The position numbers were made by a program, and so were the translations under genes. The notes below the pieces were generated by a model. It was not told the origin of the DNA and searched no databases. It saw only the letters and a list, made by a program, of their open reading frames with translations. A DNA stretch of 64,000 nucleotides, taken from assembly GCF_965638725.1 (NCBI RefSeq), contig NC_134952.1, forward strand, positions 57,390,065 through 57,454,064. The letters are read 5' to 3'. Shown in pieces: positions 35,001-47,368 of this stretch. Position 1 is the stretch's first letter. Each line of letters opens with the position of its first letter. Source of the stretch: Aptenodytes patagonicus. Taxonomy: Eukaryota; Chordata; Aves; Sphenisciformes; Spheniscidae.

Positions 35001-36887
35001 CAAGACTCTTACTTGCAAGAATACACGTATGTATTCCGGCATATATGAACTGATGAAAGAAGGTATGATGTATTACTGATAAAGGAGAAAAGCTAACATC
35101 TGTTCTCCCCTGGAGTACAGAGAAGCAGGAAAGAAAGGTACTGTAATTCTGTATTTGACTTTTTGTACATCCAGTCCAGAACATTGTCCCTGATAGTAGT
35201 TAGCACCAGAATTTTGAAATAAAGGTAACAGATACCTTCCATCATCTATATCTAAGGTCTTGTCCTAAACTCAATATCCCAGATTCAATCTCACTTCCAA
35301 AGTTTTTATTTCTAAGTACTGTAACTTCGGACGTGTTTTCATCAGTCTTCAGATCTGCATCATTTTTGACCTTGATACCACTCTGTTTAGCTAGAAGCTG
35401 CATGAGAAGTATTTAACGAAAGTCACTTTCGGTGAACTATGACTCAGTGGTGTAGCTCTGAATCACTGTGCCCCTGAGGGTTACCCACAGGGTATGACGA
35501 GAACAGCTTCCAGCAATGTGGGCTTCCCAGAGCCTGGAAATAGAAAAAGGTCAGTGGTTTCCTTTCCCCTACATTGCCACATCCTTTTTCACTTTGGCAT
35601 AGCCCGTACCACGCCCTCTTCCCTGTCATTCATACCCTCATGCCCTGGCCCATTAGAGCTTGCTCTGACTCTGCATGCTGCAATACACTGCAACAGTAGG
35701 GGTAGGTCAACACTGGTAGGCCATGACCTACCAGTTCCTATAAAAGGCATGGGAAGGAGGCAGCAGTAAAGAAAGTGATGCAGAGGGGAGGAGAGTAGTG
35801 AGGGGTGGAGATAACTATTGTGCTTGGTCTGTGGAGGCCTTGGAAATCCTGGGGTTTTGCCTAGTTAGGGCCCTCCTATTGTCAACTGCTGCAAAGTGGC
35901 CAAACGTGGGTACATTGCAAGTCAAAGTTAAAAGTCAATTGAAATAGCATTACAGGGTGATTACATTGCTCTGACTGTGCTGATTGCATGGGCAGACCGC
36001 CATCGGCATAAACCACAACAGCAACTGCTGAATCAGCTCCTTCTCTAAGGAAAATGAAGCTAGGCAACCTATAAATCCCAGCAGCTACCCCACTACAGTC
36101 CAACAGAATTATCCCCCCACCAAACCCTTCCTTCCATTTCCATTTAGTAAGCAATGAAATGCAGGGAGATTATTCATTGGAAAATAACTCATTCAGATAT
36201 TCACGAGGGCAGTTTGGTAGCTGGACTCCAATTCATACACAAGATGCCTGCATATAACGAGGAGCTCAGTAAGGCAGCTACTTCCAAGCACGAGAGTGCT
36301 AGATGATGGGGGAAAATTTGTTTGGATCATCAGCAGATGGCACCTATTTTACCTTCTCATTACTAAAAGAAAATAAATGATTGTTACTCTCACTGCCTGA
36401 GACAAGTTTCCCTAGGTGAAATCCTTGAAGACATCAATTTTTATTTTAATTTATCATGTATGCACTTCAGAGAGTTGAGTCTTGCTGTGATAATTTCCCT
36501 GGAGTCTTTGGAAACTTTGCTTAAGGAAGCTGTGACAAGATCTGGTTTCTGAGACAATAAACACCTCAGATCTGCATGAGTTTTGAAGGAGGTCCATTCC
36601 TCAAGGAATGATTTCTCTGTTTCCAGTGCAGGAGCTATAGGATGTGTGAAGCTCTCATTCTAGTCTGGTTTTTGTAGCTTGCATTTATCTTCATTGCTAT
36701 TGCCTGCCTTTTGCATGAGATTCATAGCTCTACTGTATAATGGTCCCAGCATGAACAATTCTGCAAGCAAAAATGAAAAACTACAAAAACATGTATTACT
36801 GTAGAAGTTACAACTGATTCATAGAATGTAAACAAACACACAACCATCTGTAGGTCTTCATGTAAAACTAGTAAAAAAAAATGGTAA
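32034..36887. other. Non-coding stretch
   Basis: AT-rich with no gene recognised. It holds the alternating TA/TG/CA block at 33938-34022 and a CTCF-like core at 36330-36343 on the plus strand (CAGCAGATGGCAC, one mismatch in the 14-base core), unproven. Confidence 0.6.
33938..34022. repeat. Alternating TATG/TACA block with inverted symmetry
   Basis: 'tatatacatatgtatgtacgtatatgt' style sequence is followed after about 25 bases by 'atacatacatatacatatat'. The two halves are partly reverse complements, so a cruciform or long hairpin could form. It is a simple-sequence block, probably unstable in length. Confidence 0.7.
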
Positions 36888-36892
36888 GTGCA

Positions 36893-36928
36893 TGTCCTGG
36901 TTTTGGCTGGGATAGATAAACCACGACT
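36893..36928 (+). mobile_element. 36-bp LTR remnant with intact target duplication
   Basis: TGTCCTGGTTTTGGCTGGGA begins as in the ERVL-like LTRs of this window. After GATAGA it jumps to TAAACCACGACT, the LTR terminus with its last base changed. GTGCA at 36888-36892 is repeated exactly at 36929-36933. Only the extreme 24 or so and 12 or so bases of an LTR of about 550-590 bp remain. Confidence 0.8.
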
Positions 36929-38402
36929 GTGCAGAATTGGGCAGACAGATTCTGATTGCTGTTAAATTTGTGATTGCAGACGTGTCGGATATTAGCTTTT
37001 ACTGTATTTTGCCTTACACAACGAATTCAAGGCTATTTGTCAATTATAGCACATCCTCCTCAGATTACAAGAAACAAGCAATGGACATTCCCCGAGTACG
37101 TTCTTCAATATGAATGTACAATCACTAGCCAACATCTCAGCCATCTATGATAGGCTGTTTCCATTTTAACATAAAAGGAATTGCTGCTGACCGTGGCTTG
37201 CTGGGGTTACGTGCTTTGTTATATATCTCTTTGATTTTTACTTTAGAGGCTCAGCTATTAAGAATATCAGGCAATTTTGATTGTCTTCATCGTTTGCCCT
37301 CTAAACCTGTAATTGAGAAAGAATCTAACAGGCAACTACAGCACCCATCAAACAACATTAAAATCTATTGTAAAGAGAGGGGATGGGAAGAGGGAGTGAG
37401 GGACAGAAAGAGAGATCTCCTAGAGCACAGTGTGCCATGTGGGAAATTATATAATCTAGGCAAAGCATGATACAAATATTTCTTCTTTTTTTGTGTGCGT
37501 GCGTGAAGGAAAATATAACATCAGCTTCATTCTTGTTCACGCCTCCTCTTCATAAAGCAAAAAACCTGCTGTCCACTGTAATAGAAGAAGGTTCTAGGCA
37601 TTTTGTGTACTCAAATGCTACCCATAAACCACAAAAAGGCAGCATTTTATTGCATTCTGCCTGGGTTATATAGTCCCCAACGCTATAATATGTTCTCCAG
37701 TGGCCTAGATATCAGGGTGTAACTTGGATGTAGATGAAGATCTTTAGTTTTTAATTAATAATACATAGTGCAGAATCTGAAAGGTTATCTATAATTTATG
37801 TATCACTGTCTCAAAAGCAGTCATTCATACATTATATATTCAGACAGAAAATTACGTTGCTTTTATTTTCCAATAAAAAGTATATTAAGATGTTACTATG
37901 TACCCTCCAAAATGGATCAGTGCTACCCAGAGCTTCATAGCTCTCAAAAATGTCAAGTTCCACTGGGTTCTGTTTGCTACAAGAGGCTGAATGTGCAAAA
38001 GCTTTCTGACTGAGCATCTCTCCCTCTTTCTGATGGACTTTTAGGCCACTTCTTGGATACGTGCTAATTTACCCAAAGAGGGACAGATAATGTGAGAAAA
38101 AGAAGTTTATAAAAACGGAAGGAAATTATTTAACAATAAGGGGTTTCCAAACTGGACTTAAGAAAAACTGATTATGGTAATATAGCACAAGACTCCTATA
38201 AAACAGAGGAAGAAAACAGTCATTTTTTAAATACAAGTTTATGCAAAGCTATTGCATATAAAGCATGTTTAATATTAACAGTCATTCCCATCATGCTGTC
38301 CTATTTTCCAAGCACCCACCTACTTATGGGCACTTTAAAAAGTAAAAATAAAAAAATGCATACTGTGTATGCCGAACATGCATACACATTTTGCTTTCAA
38401 TG

Positions 38403-38492
38403 CTATATTTTCTCCCCCTCTTTATCAAGCTGCAAAGCCTAAAAATTCTATACTTTCTCCCCCTCTCTATCAAGCCGTAAAGCCTAAAATAG
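38403..38492. repeat. 45-bp tandem duplication (two units)
   Basis: The units at 38403-38447 and 38448-38492 share 'ctttctccccctct.tatcaagc' and 'gtaaagcctaaaa' type blocks with a handful of differences. A local duplication of moderate age. Confidence 0.85.
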
Positions 38493-41400
38493 TGATACCA
38501 GGCTACACAGTGCAAAGAAAGTCAGTCTCTGTTGCACCTCAGCCTTTGTTATGCCACTTTTATGTGTAAAACAACGTAGACAAGATGCCAGCAGGATCAA
38601 ACAAGCCCTCCCCTCCTGCCTCAGGTGCCGGGGAGGTCATTTCTGGGTGGCTGGGAGTCCCAGCTATCTGACAGACTGTCTGAACTCATTCACTCCAGGA
38701 CAGAGGGAAATGAGTCACATCTACACTTGCTTTGCTGCAGCTCCACCACAGCGGATGTGGGACCAACCAAAGTACAAGCTGTGTTTTTTTCAGACTTGCC
38801 CCTCTTCCATGTTGTACACTCCTGAAAAAACTGTTCGCTTTTTTTTCCTAAAGTACTGAAATAATCCAGCCTCAACAGAGATTTAGTGCAACTGAGATAA
38901 GAAATATTTTCCAACTTCATAAGGGCAAGGAGATGATAAACTAATTAATATTTGTGATGCATCTGGATGTATGATGATTTGTACGTAGTGAGACAGTGAG
39001 GTAGGAGATCAGAATTCACAAGACAACTTTCAGCAAAGTGAGAAAAGGAGTATCAACCCACCCAGAAACAAGGTATAAAAATTATCATTTTTTTTAATGT
39101 GGATCTAAAGTTGCCATCTGAATTTTATTTCCTCAATACAATAATATTTTGGAGAAAACAAAACAAAACAGTTCAACATGACCTACAAGCAAACAATCTA
39201 GAAGAGAAACATAATTCCTTGAGATTCATACACTTTACTTTCCTTTATGAGCGGAGCCAAGCATTAAGCTGCTCCTGCAGGTATGTCATGGGGGAAAAGA
39301 CTGGTCATAGATATTTTTGGGTTAAGCCTACCTCTCCCTCTCTCCCTAGCACAACAGAAAACCAGTTTGTGCAGTATGTACAACTAAAATTATCACCTCT
39401 CAGAATTGAAATTTGGGGATGGAAGGGCTTTTGAGAGACATTAGTAGTAGACTGAGGTGTTATCAAACAGAACATTTAACTTGGCTAGTCTAAAATCATA
39501 GCATATTTTTCCTTCACAATTTGTAGCTCAATAACTAGGATTACCAGCTGGCTCTTGGCAGTTATTTTGAAGATTACAGTAATTACACTTCAATGAATTT
39601 CTTCATAATCATCTGTTTCTTGGTATAATAAAATTTTAGAATATTACAGTGTATGAATTAGCAGGTAGTTACTACAGAACTCTGAAATACAGCAATTCAA
39701 ATCCACCTCTATTTGACTTTTGAAATATTATTTCTTAATCTTGTAAACGGTCCACTCTGGTGGTGAACAGTTTCTAATTTATTTTTTTTAATCTCTGCTG
39801 CTAATCTTCTGTTTCTGTTCTGTAAATTTGCACCACTAGGTATTTTAAATAATCTCATATGTTTTTCCTCATGGGACTCTAATAACAGTTTTTGCATGAT
39901 GGTCTATGCTACAAAGTTGTATTTCTCTGATATGAAATCAGTAAGAGGAAACAAGACGCCGAGAAAAAAACCATCTATTTTATCACATTTATCAGCCATT
40001 CTAAAAAAAGCTTAAAAAAAGCCCTCCGAAACCTCAAGCTGAGGTAAGTATGAAAAAGAACTGTATCTTTGCAAGGTTAACTGCAGGCAAATGGCAATGT
40101 AATGTATGCTGAAATTGCTTCTGCAACAGGAACTGTTAGATTTTCTCATTAGTTGAAAAGTAAAATATTGGCAAATTAGACTATAATTTCAGCAAAAAAC
40201 TCTTAGGTCACATGGTCTATTTCTTCTGTTCTGACAGGACTGAGCTGTTCATTTTGAAGTGTTTTGTACAACCTGGTTTTGAGTAACTCCAATTAAAAAG
40301 TGAACAAGATAATTCCAGTGAAAGGTTCTTTATAATTCATTTGCCACCTGACAAGTTGTCTTCGAAAACTACCACAAAGTACTTAAACTTCATGCTATTA
40401 GAAAATATTCCTTAATAGACATGTTATTGGTTTCTTCATACTGCTTCAGCTGTATCTGAAAAGGAATTTCTTACTTGAAGAATAATGACTATAATCTGGA
40501 CTAAATTAATTCTATGGTCAATGGTCAAAGGTACGCACATTACTAAATTAACAGGAAGAGGCTGTAAATCAACATTGTTTTAACAAACCATTACAGTACA
40601 ATAATTACTTTCTGAAAAATTACAAATAGTCTTCAACAAATCAAATGTCAGGACTGCATAACGTTACATGGCTACTGAGAAGAAAATGATGTCACCTTAG
40701 TCTCTCAGGAACATGTCATCAATAAGAAGTGAATGCTGACTATTGGTCAGGAACTATAGATCACCTTTGCTCTGGTTTCATTATTGGATCTCTCTCTTTG
40801 CAATCCCAAACATTGAAGTCAATAGCCTCATTGGTTTTAAATCTCCACATGTTGCTACAATCCTATTAAGTTGTCTTAAATCAGTCCTTCCCTGTTTGCA
40901 ACACATACATTCGCTATTTTTCAAGAATGCAATTCAACTGTCCCTTTCCTTTCTCTTCCAGACCATTCTTAACAATTGATTTTAAAGAGAAGCCAAGCAT
41001 TACTCCTGTGTGGTTCAAGCAGTCACTACTTTGCTAGACATACTGGCAGATATTTTACTAATGTGAAAAGAACATACAATGTTCTGTACAAAAGAACATA
41101 TGATACAAAGGAAGAGTGAGTGATGCATAGGAAGGTGTGTCCACGGACTTTGAGGAGAGCGAAGAGGGAATAAACCTGACTTGCATCAGCCAAGAATACA
41201 GCCCAAAGACAGTGAGTAATCTAGGTCTAACAAATCCAGTATGTATGCGTCCACTGATGTTTTCAGTGAAGGGAAGAAACACAGTATTCTGCTAGCGGGG
41301 GTCTGAACTGACTTGAACAACCATTTATCGTCTTTCTGGTCATTCCTTTGTTTGTGGGTTGCATATGGGAAGACAAACCAGCAGTTCATTTATGACCAAG

Positions 41401-42185
41401 CTTTACTTCTAATCCATAAGCCACTCCGTTGACTATTTAATGGGATTTGAGTCCAAATCAATTCAATGTAAATTTTTCTAACATCCTGTTGGGCACTGCA
41501 TCAAGTGATTTATTAGTGGGGTAGTTCTTCAATACTTTTTGAAGTAGAAGGTATATTTAAAAAAAAATCTAGAGGTAGATTTTCAAATAAAGGTATAAAA
41601 CAACCATGATGGCAGGCATTAAAAATTCATATTTACCAACAATTACCGTAAGACATGGACAAGACACATCAGGTATTACCTTCCTAAGTATGTAAGAGTA
41701 GCTTGCTATATAGCATTATATTGTGGCATTGACTTTCTTATGCTGTAAATGGCTTTTGAACTGGTTTCTAATCACAACATGATTAATTCAGTTTGCTACC
41801 ACTGAAGGCTTAAATGTCACCCAATTCATAGATTTTTGTTAAGCAAAATCTTGAAGATTAATGTGACCTGTACATGCATACCAAAACTTAAATCACCATA
41901 ACAGGTAATTCTACATGAAATTATATTCCATAGATGGGGGGTGGAATTCATTTCTACTCTCTGTTATACCTGTAAAGAGACTTTATTTTAAATCCACACA
42001 GATGTAGAAAGTATCTGAAGTTTCTTCAAAACTATACAAAACTCTTGTGACCACCAACGACGCTATAGGAAGAAACAGATTTTTGTTTTTATGTAAGAAT
42101 GAAAGTAAAGAATGACACAAATCATTTTCATGACATACTGGCAGTGCTTTTATGTTCCAGGCCACCTATTTTATATTCTCTGTCA

Positions 42186-42229
42186 TTATTTATTTATATT
42201 TTTATTTATTTATTTATTTATATTTATTT
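42186..42229. repeat. (TTTA)n microsatellite
   Basis: About ten TTTA units with two TATATT interruptions. Confidence 0.9.
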
Positions 42230-42800
42230 CACCTCTGTCATTAACGAATTTAATCATAATGGTATTAGAGAAAGAAGCTATTAGATTTGTTTCACTTGAG
42301 CCATTTTTTTCCTTAACTGACAGTGTTACTGTGTACAGTAACATTTTCTTTTGGACTCATGTTCCCTTCTACATCTGCTTTATTATTATTTTAGTAGGTG
42401 TGAACTTAAGTAACAAAAGGAAGGTCTCAAGCACTATTTTCTTGCTTTCTTGAAAGCTATCATACAAACTGAGTAAACACTCTTAATTCTTTGATATCTC
42501 TTCATAAGATTTAACCAATATTTAGAAACATGTCATGTACCTAGTTTCTCCTTTTTTCCACTAGACAAGTGGACACTCAGCTAAATCCATGTTAATTCCT
42601 ACAGTAACATCCGATATTGAAATGAAGTATCTGTGTGCATGGGCAGATAAACTAACATGACTACAGCATGAACCTAAAAAAACCCACATACATGCAAACC
42701 CCTGCTAAAATACAAACAGCATCATCTGAAATGCAATACTCCCAACTGCTTATATTAGCGATTATAGCAATATTGTCTGTATTGTAGTATAACCTAGAAA

Positions 42801-43613
42801 TACGACGACCTTGCAGACGACACCAAGTTGGGCGGGAGTGTTGATCTGCTCGAGGGTAGGAAGGCTCTGCAGAGGGACCTGGACAGGCTGGATCGATGGG
42901 CCCAGACCAATTGTATGAGGTTCAGCAAGGCCAAGTGCCGGGTCCTGCACTTCGGCCACAACAACCCCAGGCAGCGCTACAGGCTTGGGGAAGAGTGGCT
43001 GGAAAGCTGCCTGCCGGAAAAGGACCTGGGGGTGCTGGTCGACAGCCAGCTGAACATGAGCTGGCAGTGTGCCCAGGTGGCCAAGAAGGCCAATGGCATC
43101 CTGGCCTGTATCAGAAATAGCGTGGCCAGCAGGAGGAGGGAAGTGATCGTGCCCCTGTACTTGGCACTGGTGAGGCCGCACCTCGAATACTGTGTTCAGT
43201 TTTGGGCCCCTCACTACAAGAAGGACGTCGAGGTGCTGGAGCGTGTCCAGAGAAGGGCAACGAGGCTGGTGAGGGGTCTGGAGAACAAGTCTGATGAGGA
43301 GCGGCTGAGGGAACTGGGGTTGTTTAGCCTGGAGAAAAGGAGGCTGAGGGGAGACCTCATCGCTCTCTACAACTACCTGAAAGGAGGTTGTAGCGAGGTG
43401 GGTGTCGGTCTCTTCTCCCAAGTAACTAGCGATAGGACGAGAGGGAATGGCCTCAAGTTGCGCCAGGGGAGGTTTAGATCAGACGTGAGGAAAAATTTCT
43501 TTACTGAAAGAGTGGTTAAACATTGGAAGAGGCTGCCCAGGGAAGTGGTGGAGTCCCCATCGCTGGAGGTATTTAAAAGACGAGTAGATGAGGCACTTAG
43601 GGACATGGTTTAG
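42801..43613 (+). pseudogene. CR1 ORF2 C-terminal fragment (reverse transcriptase)
   Basis: An uninterrupted frame from the truncation point to TAG at 43611-43613, about 270 codons. It opens with LADDTKLGG, the region of the polymerase catalytic box (normally aromatic-ADD). It continues with [72 protein letters not shown] and a C-terminal basic part ending EALRDMV. All are standard for CR1 ORF2. The endonuclease and most of the polymerase palm are missing, there is no own start codon, and so no activity is possible. The lack of any stop over 270 codons argues for recent insertion. Confidence 0.93.
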
Positions 43614-43710
43614 TGGGTGGTGGTGTTGGGTTGACGGTTGAACTCGATGATCTTAGAGGTCTTTTCCAACCTCAATGATTCTATGATTCTATGATTCTAT
43701 GATTCTATGA
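42801..43710 (+). mobile_element. 5'-truncated CR1 LINE
   Basis: It starts abruptly near 42801 inside the reverse-transcriptase domain and runs through the end of ORF2 and a short 3' UTR (TTGAACTCGATGATCTTAGA region) to a tail of ATTCTATG octamers at about 43677-43710. No target duplication is evident, as usual for CR1. GC content is far higher than the flanks. The open frame shows it is the youngest CR1 in the window. Confidence 0.95.
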
Positions 43711-46700
43711 ATATTATCAGTGGATTTTACAATGAAAGCTGCAAGTAAAATTAAGAGCTAATAATGAACTGTGAACAAATCTTTCAAGACCACTTCAAGC
43801 TTTTTAACACACAAAAAGATGTTCAAACCGTAGCAGACCTGTAGGAAACAAACATGTAATATATGTAGGAAATTATACCGGCAATGTATTGGATATTAAT
43901 TATATCCAATCGAGAAGCCACTATTTCAACAATAACAGTATATTCACGAAGGGAAAAACAGTATTAGCAAAAAATTAGTTTTGAGAAGATCAGTGTGAAA
44001 CTAAAGCTAAAAAGCATTACAGAAGTATATAATTATCCCCAAATGAGTGTTATGAATCTAGGATATTTGGAGGTAAGCTTATACCTGAAGTAAATTTATT
44101 GAAATTGAAGCTTGAAACTCATATTGAGGACACCCAGACAACTTGAACACAACACCGACGTCATTCCCAAGACATGTTTTTCATGTTTCAACATGGATTT
44201 TTTTGTTTATTTTCCCTCTAATATAGCACCGCCTCATGACAAGTGCTGAGGCTGCTTAATAATTTAACTAGTTTTTCCTTGCCTAGAAACAGTGAGTGTT
44301 CTTACACCTCCAGCATGAATTATGAATTCCTTGATTTTATGATATATACAAAGTGCAGTCATTAGGAGGGTGAAGAACTGGGGAAACCTAATTCTTCTGC
44401 TGGGCTTGTAGAGAAGACCTTGACGTGAGAGACTTCACAGCAAACTTAATTTGTCAGCAGAAGTCTTTGCTGGAAATGGCATTGGCAGTAATATCTAGTC
44501 ATATGCAGACATTACACCTCACCAGAGAAAACCTTCATGACTCGGCTGGTATAGGAAGTATAAATTGAAAGCAATAACCCTGTAGTTAGAAAATTCAGCT
44601 GCTTTGTTCTTAGAAATAAGGCTGCTGGCTGTAGGCCTCGCTATACCTAATACTGTCTTGAGTTGCAAATAGAGACCAGCACCATGCTCACTGTTACCCC
44701 TGTTGTTCTCATCGTTCTCCTGGACAGGCCAGGAAAATCCAGTATCATGGTCTCAAACGCTGTGATTGCAGCAACATAGCTCAGTGTTCAAGCAAACACT
44801 AGTTCAGCTCAGTAGCAAAGGCTCAGTCAGGTTCAACTGACCCAACATATTCAGCCTAACTGTCATCAAGTGGGGGTTAAAGTACACATACCATGACAAA
44901 CAATCTGCATTACACCAAGCAGTCCTCCTTAAAACTGCCACAATCTTTACCAAGTTTTATCCTCCCTTAAATTGTCATCTAAGAACACAACTCCTGCATT
45001 ACGTTCCATCTTTATCTTCACTTTCTCAGCAACCTGTCCTAGATGGTCTCCTTCCAGCCTTATCCAGATCACCCTACACCTAGCACCATGCTTCCTTCTT
45101 CCCCCCGGACGAGAACACACATTTTGCCCATACCATTGCAAGCCTTCGTGCATGCCATGTGCATTGACCAATGCTCCAGCAAGGCCTCCGTGTGGAGCAG
45201 AGCTTCTTGCTTTTGGACTCTGCTGAAGGCTTATCTTTCTATGACTAGTAGAAGCCTGCCTGTTGTTTGGTTTAAAATCTGAGTAGAGCAAATCTTATTC
45301 TTCCTTTTAGGACTCATTTCCACAGTGCTGGCTTACTTTTCTTTCCTCTCAAAATGTAAATAATTGGCCTATCACAATTCCATTTTGTCCCTCATCCTAA
45401 CACCCAGAAAAAACTCCTAATTTTGTTTTGTTTTTACTGGAATGACAGAGTTCCAAGTTCCACTTTAGTTATTTTTATATTTAAATACATTTATACTTAA
45501 TTATCTTTTTTTCCTTTTTATGAATTCTGGTTTCTACAGTGAAGATCGTCACAGTTCAGACTGCTAAATCATCCCAACCACATCCAAACACATTATCTAA
45601 CCCATCTTTTAACAAGCAGCAATCATTATTGCCTTGGCAAAATAGTCAGATGCAATATTTCCAAGTGTTTTATCTTTGACATATTGCTTCCTCCATTATA
45701 AGATATCGCCTTCCTGTTCATCCTGCTCATGACTCAAGACTACTGACACTAGCACTGCATCCCCTGTGTCCAAAAATACAGTACTGAAATGACATATTGC
45801 CTAGATATCTGTCACTTCAATGAATGAAACCTGAAGTGAAACATGAGCAGAAAGGAACAATGGGAGGTATCTCAGGCTCTTCCCAATGCACATGTAGACT
45901 GACACGACTGGTTCTAGTCTGGATTTTCCCTGTGCATATGTAGCTAGGTTTCCTCTGCGTGGTAGGCCACACCAAGCCAGAAATTCACCAAAACCACTCA
46001 GTCATTGGCAAAAGCAAACTGACCCGCCCCCCCCAAACCATACCGAATAAAAAACAAGTATCTACCTGTGTAATGACAGAAACAGGAACAGCTCACAATG
46101 GTGCAGTTTTTCACATATTTCAGTTGGACATGGTCCCTGCAACATGCAAGGGCTTTACAGAAGTAGTTCTTTGAGTCCAGCCTCCTGCAGATTTGTGGTT
46201 GATTGCAAACTGTGAGGGTTTTGTCATGCTGAGGCATCTATAAAGACTGCCTCTATATAGATTTTCCTTTCCCTGACACTGCTTGAATTCACTCTGCAGC
46301 CTTTCCTTCAGTTTAGGCAGAGCTGAGCATTTGTCTCCTCTATTTTGGCCACCCACATTCCTGAAACTGATACTTATCACCTTTGAGATATTTAAAACCT
46401 TTGACAAATTTCACTAAAATCAGCCACAAGTCATTACAGTTCTGGTAGGGAAGGGGAACATAGAAGTTCAGATGGACAAGAAGCACACACCTATGCCTGA
46501 AGTGCAGTCAGACAAGCTTTGCCTCTTTTGGGAACCAAATTAACACTTTTTTCTTCCAGAAGGTACTTCCAGTTTTCCTGTAATCCTATTTTAAGGGGCA
46601 ACTCCAGCTCCTCCTGGTGGGTCTAGCCTTTATTTTGAACTTGAAAGATGCTACCTTGATCAATGGCGCCCAACTAAATCTGATGGTCAGCATAGCAGTG

Positions 46701-47039
46701 AGCTGAAGCGTTTGCAGGCTCTCTCACAGGATGCTTTGTCTCACTTTTTTAGGTTTGGTTTCCCTCTGTGCCACGTCAAAAAATAAATATACAGCATAAT
46801 ATAGCGGAGGTGTTAAATGATGCCACACCAGAACACCTTCCTGGCAGGGCACTGAAACTGCGATGCTATGACAGGGATCTCTGGGGCTATCTCCTGGGCG
46901 CCCTTCGTCCTCGGTGGGCTTTCCACACAACGCGGTGGCTCCCTGGGATGACCTGGGCTCCCTGCTGCGGCCTCGCACTAAACCCAAAACTCTGCAGAGC
47001 TGGGAAGGCTCGACTCCCTCATTTTCTCTCCACAGCCAA
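43711..47039. other. Non-coding stretch upstream of CpG island
   Basis: AT-rich up to about 46.6 kb, then rising GC. An open frame of 114 codons on the minus strand (45291-44947) has no recognised domain and no splice context. A proximal enhancer or divergent transcript is possible but not shown. Confidence 0.5.
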
Positions 47040-47166
47040 CCAACTTCGACGGTCGAGGGCTCTTACCGCGTCTAACGGGGGGGCGGGGAGGGGGGGCGGT
47101 TCAGCGGGGGCTCCCCTCCCACTCCCGCCTCAGAGCCGGCCGGCGACGCTTCCCGCCGGGGGAGAT

Positions 47167-47368
47167 ATGGGGGAGCTGGAGCGGGCGGCGGAGCCCCACT
47201 GCCGGGAGGAGCCGGGGGCGGCCCCACGCTTCCGGCCCGGCGGCGGAGACCTCAGCGGGCGGGACAGCGCCCTCTGGTCCGGGGGAGAGCGAGCGAGCGA
47301 GCGAGCGGCAGCAGCAGGAGCGGCAGCAGCAGCAGCGGTGGCGGCGGCGCGATGCGCCCGGCAGGTCG
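47167..47368 (+). CDS. Candidate first exon of an unidentified host gene
   Basis: Inside the CpG island, ATG at 47167 has G at -3 and +4 and opens a frame that starts MGELERAAEPHCREEP, continues through an Ala-rich run and stays open to the donor. A second ATG at 47352 (MRPAG...) in another frame has a fair context. Two donors overlap: CAG/GTCGGT after 47364 and the stronger TCG/GTGAGG after 47368. Either ATG could be the true start, with 47167 then an upstream frame, or the exon could be wholly untranslated. I do not recognise the product. No second exon is evident in the 16.6 kb to the window end, so a long first intron is implied. Confidence 0.4.
47266..47280 (-). promoter_or_regulatory. 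CTCF-like motif in first exon
   Basis: The minus strand reads GGACCAGAGGGCGCT. The ACCAGAGGGCGC core is ideal, and only the two least constrained leading bases differ. Location in a CpG island makes occupancy plausible. Confidence 0.45.

Larger units (their letters stand above)
36934..42800. other. Non-coding stretch
   Basis: About 5.9 kb of AT-rich DNA. It includes a 45-bp tandem duplication at 38403-38492 and a TTTA microsatellite at 42186-42229. No gene or transposon recognised. Confidence 0.6.

Noticed and set aside
44947..45291. 114-codon minus-strand frame in a slightly GC-richer patch
   Set aside because: No domain, no promoter or splice context and no support from flanking frames; could be a worn retrocopy but I cannot show it.
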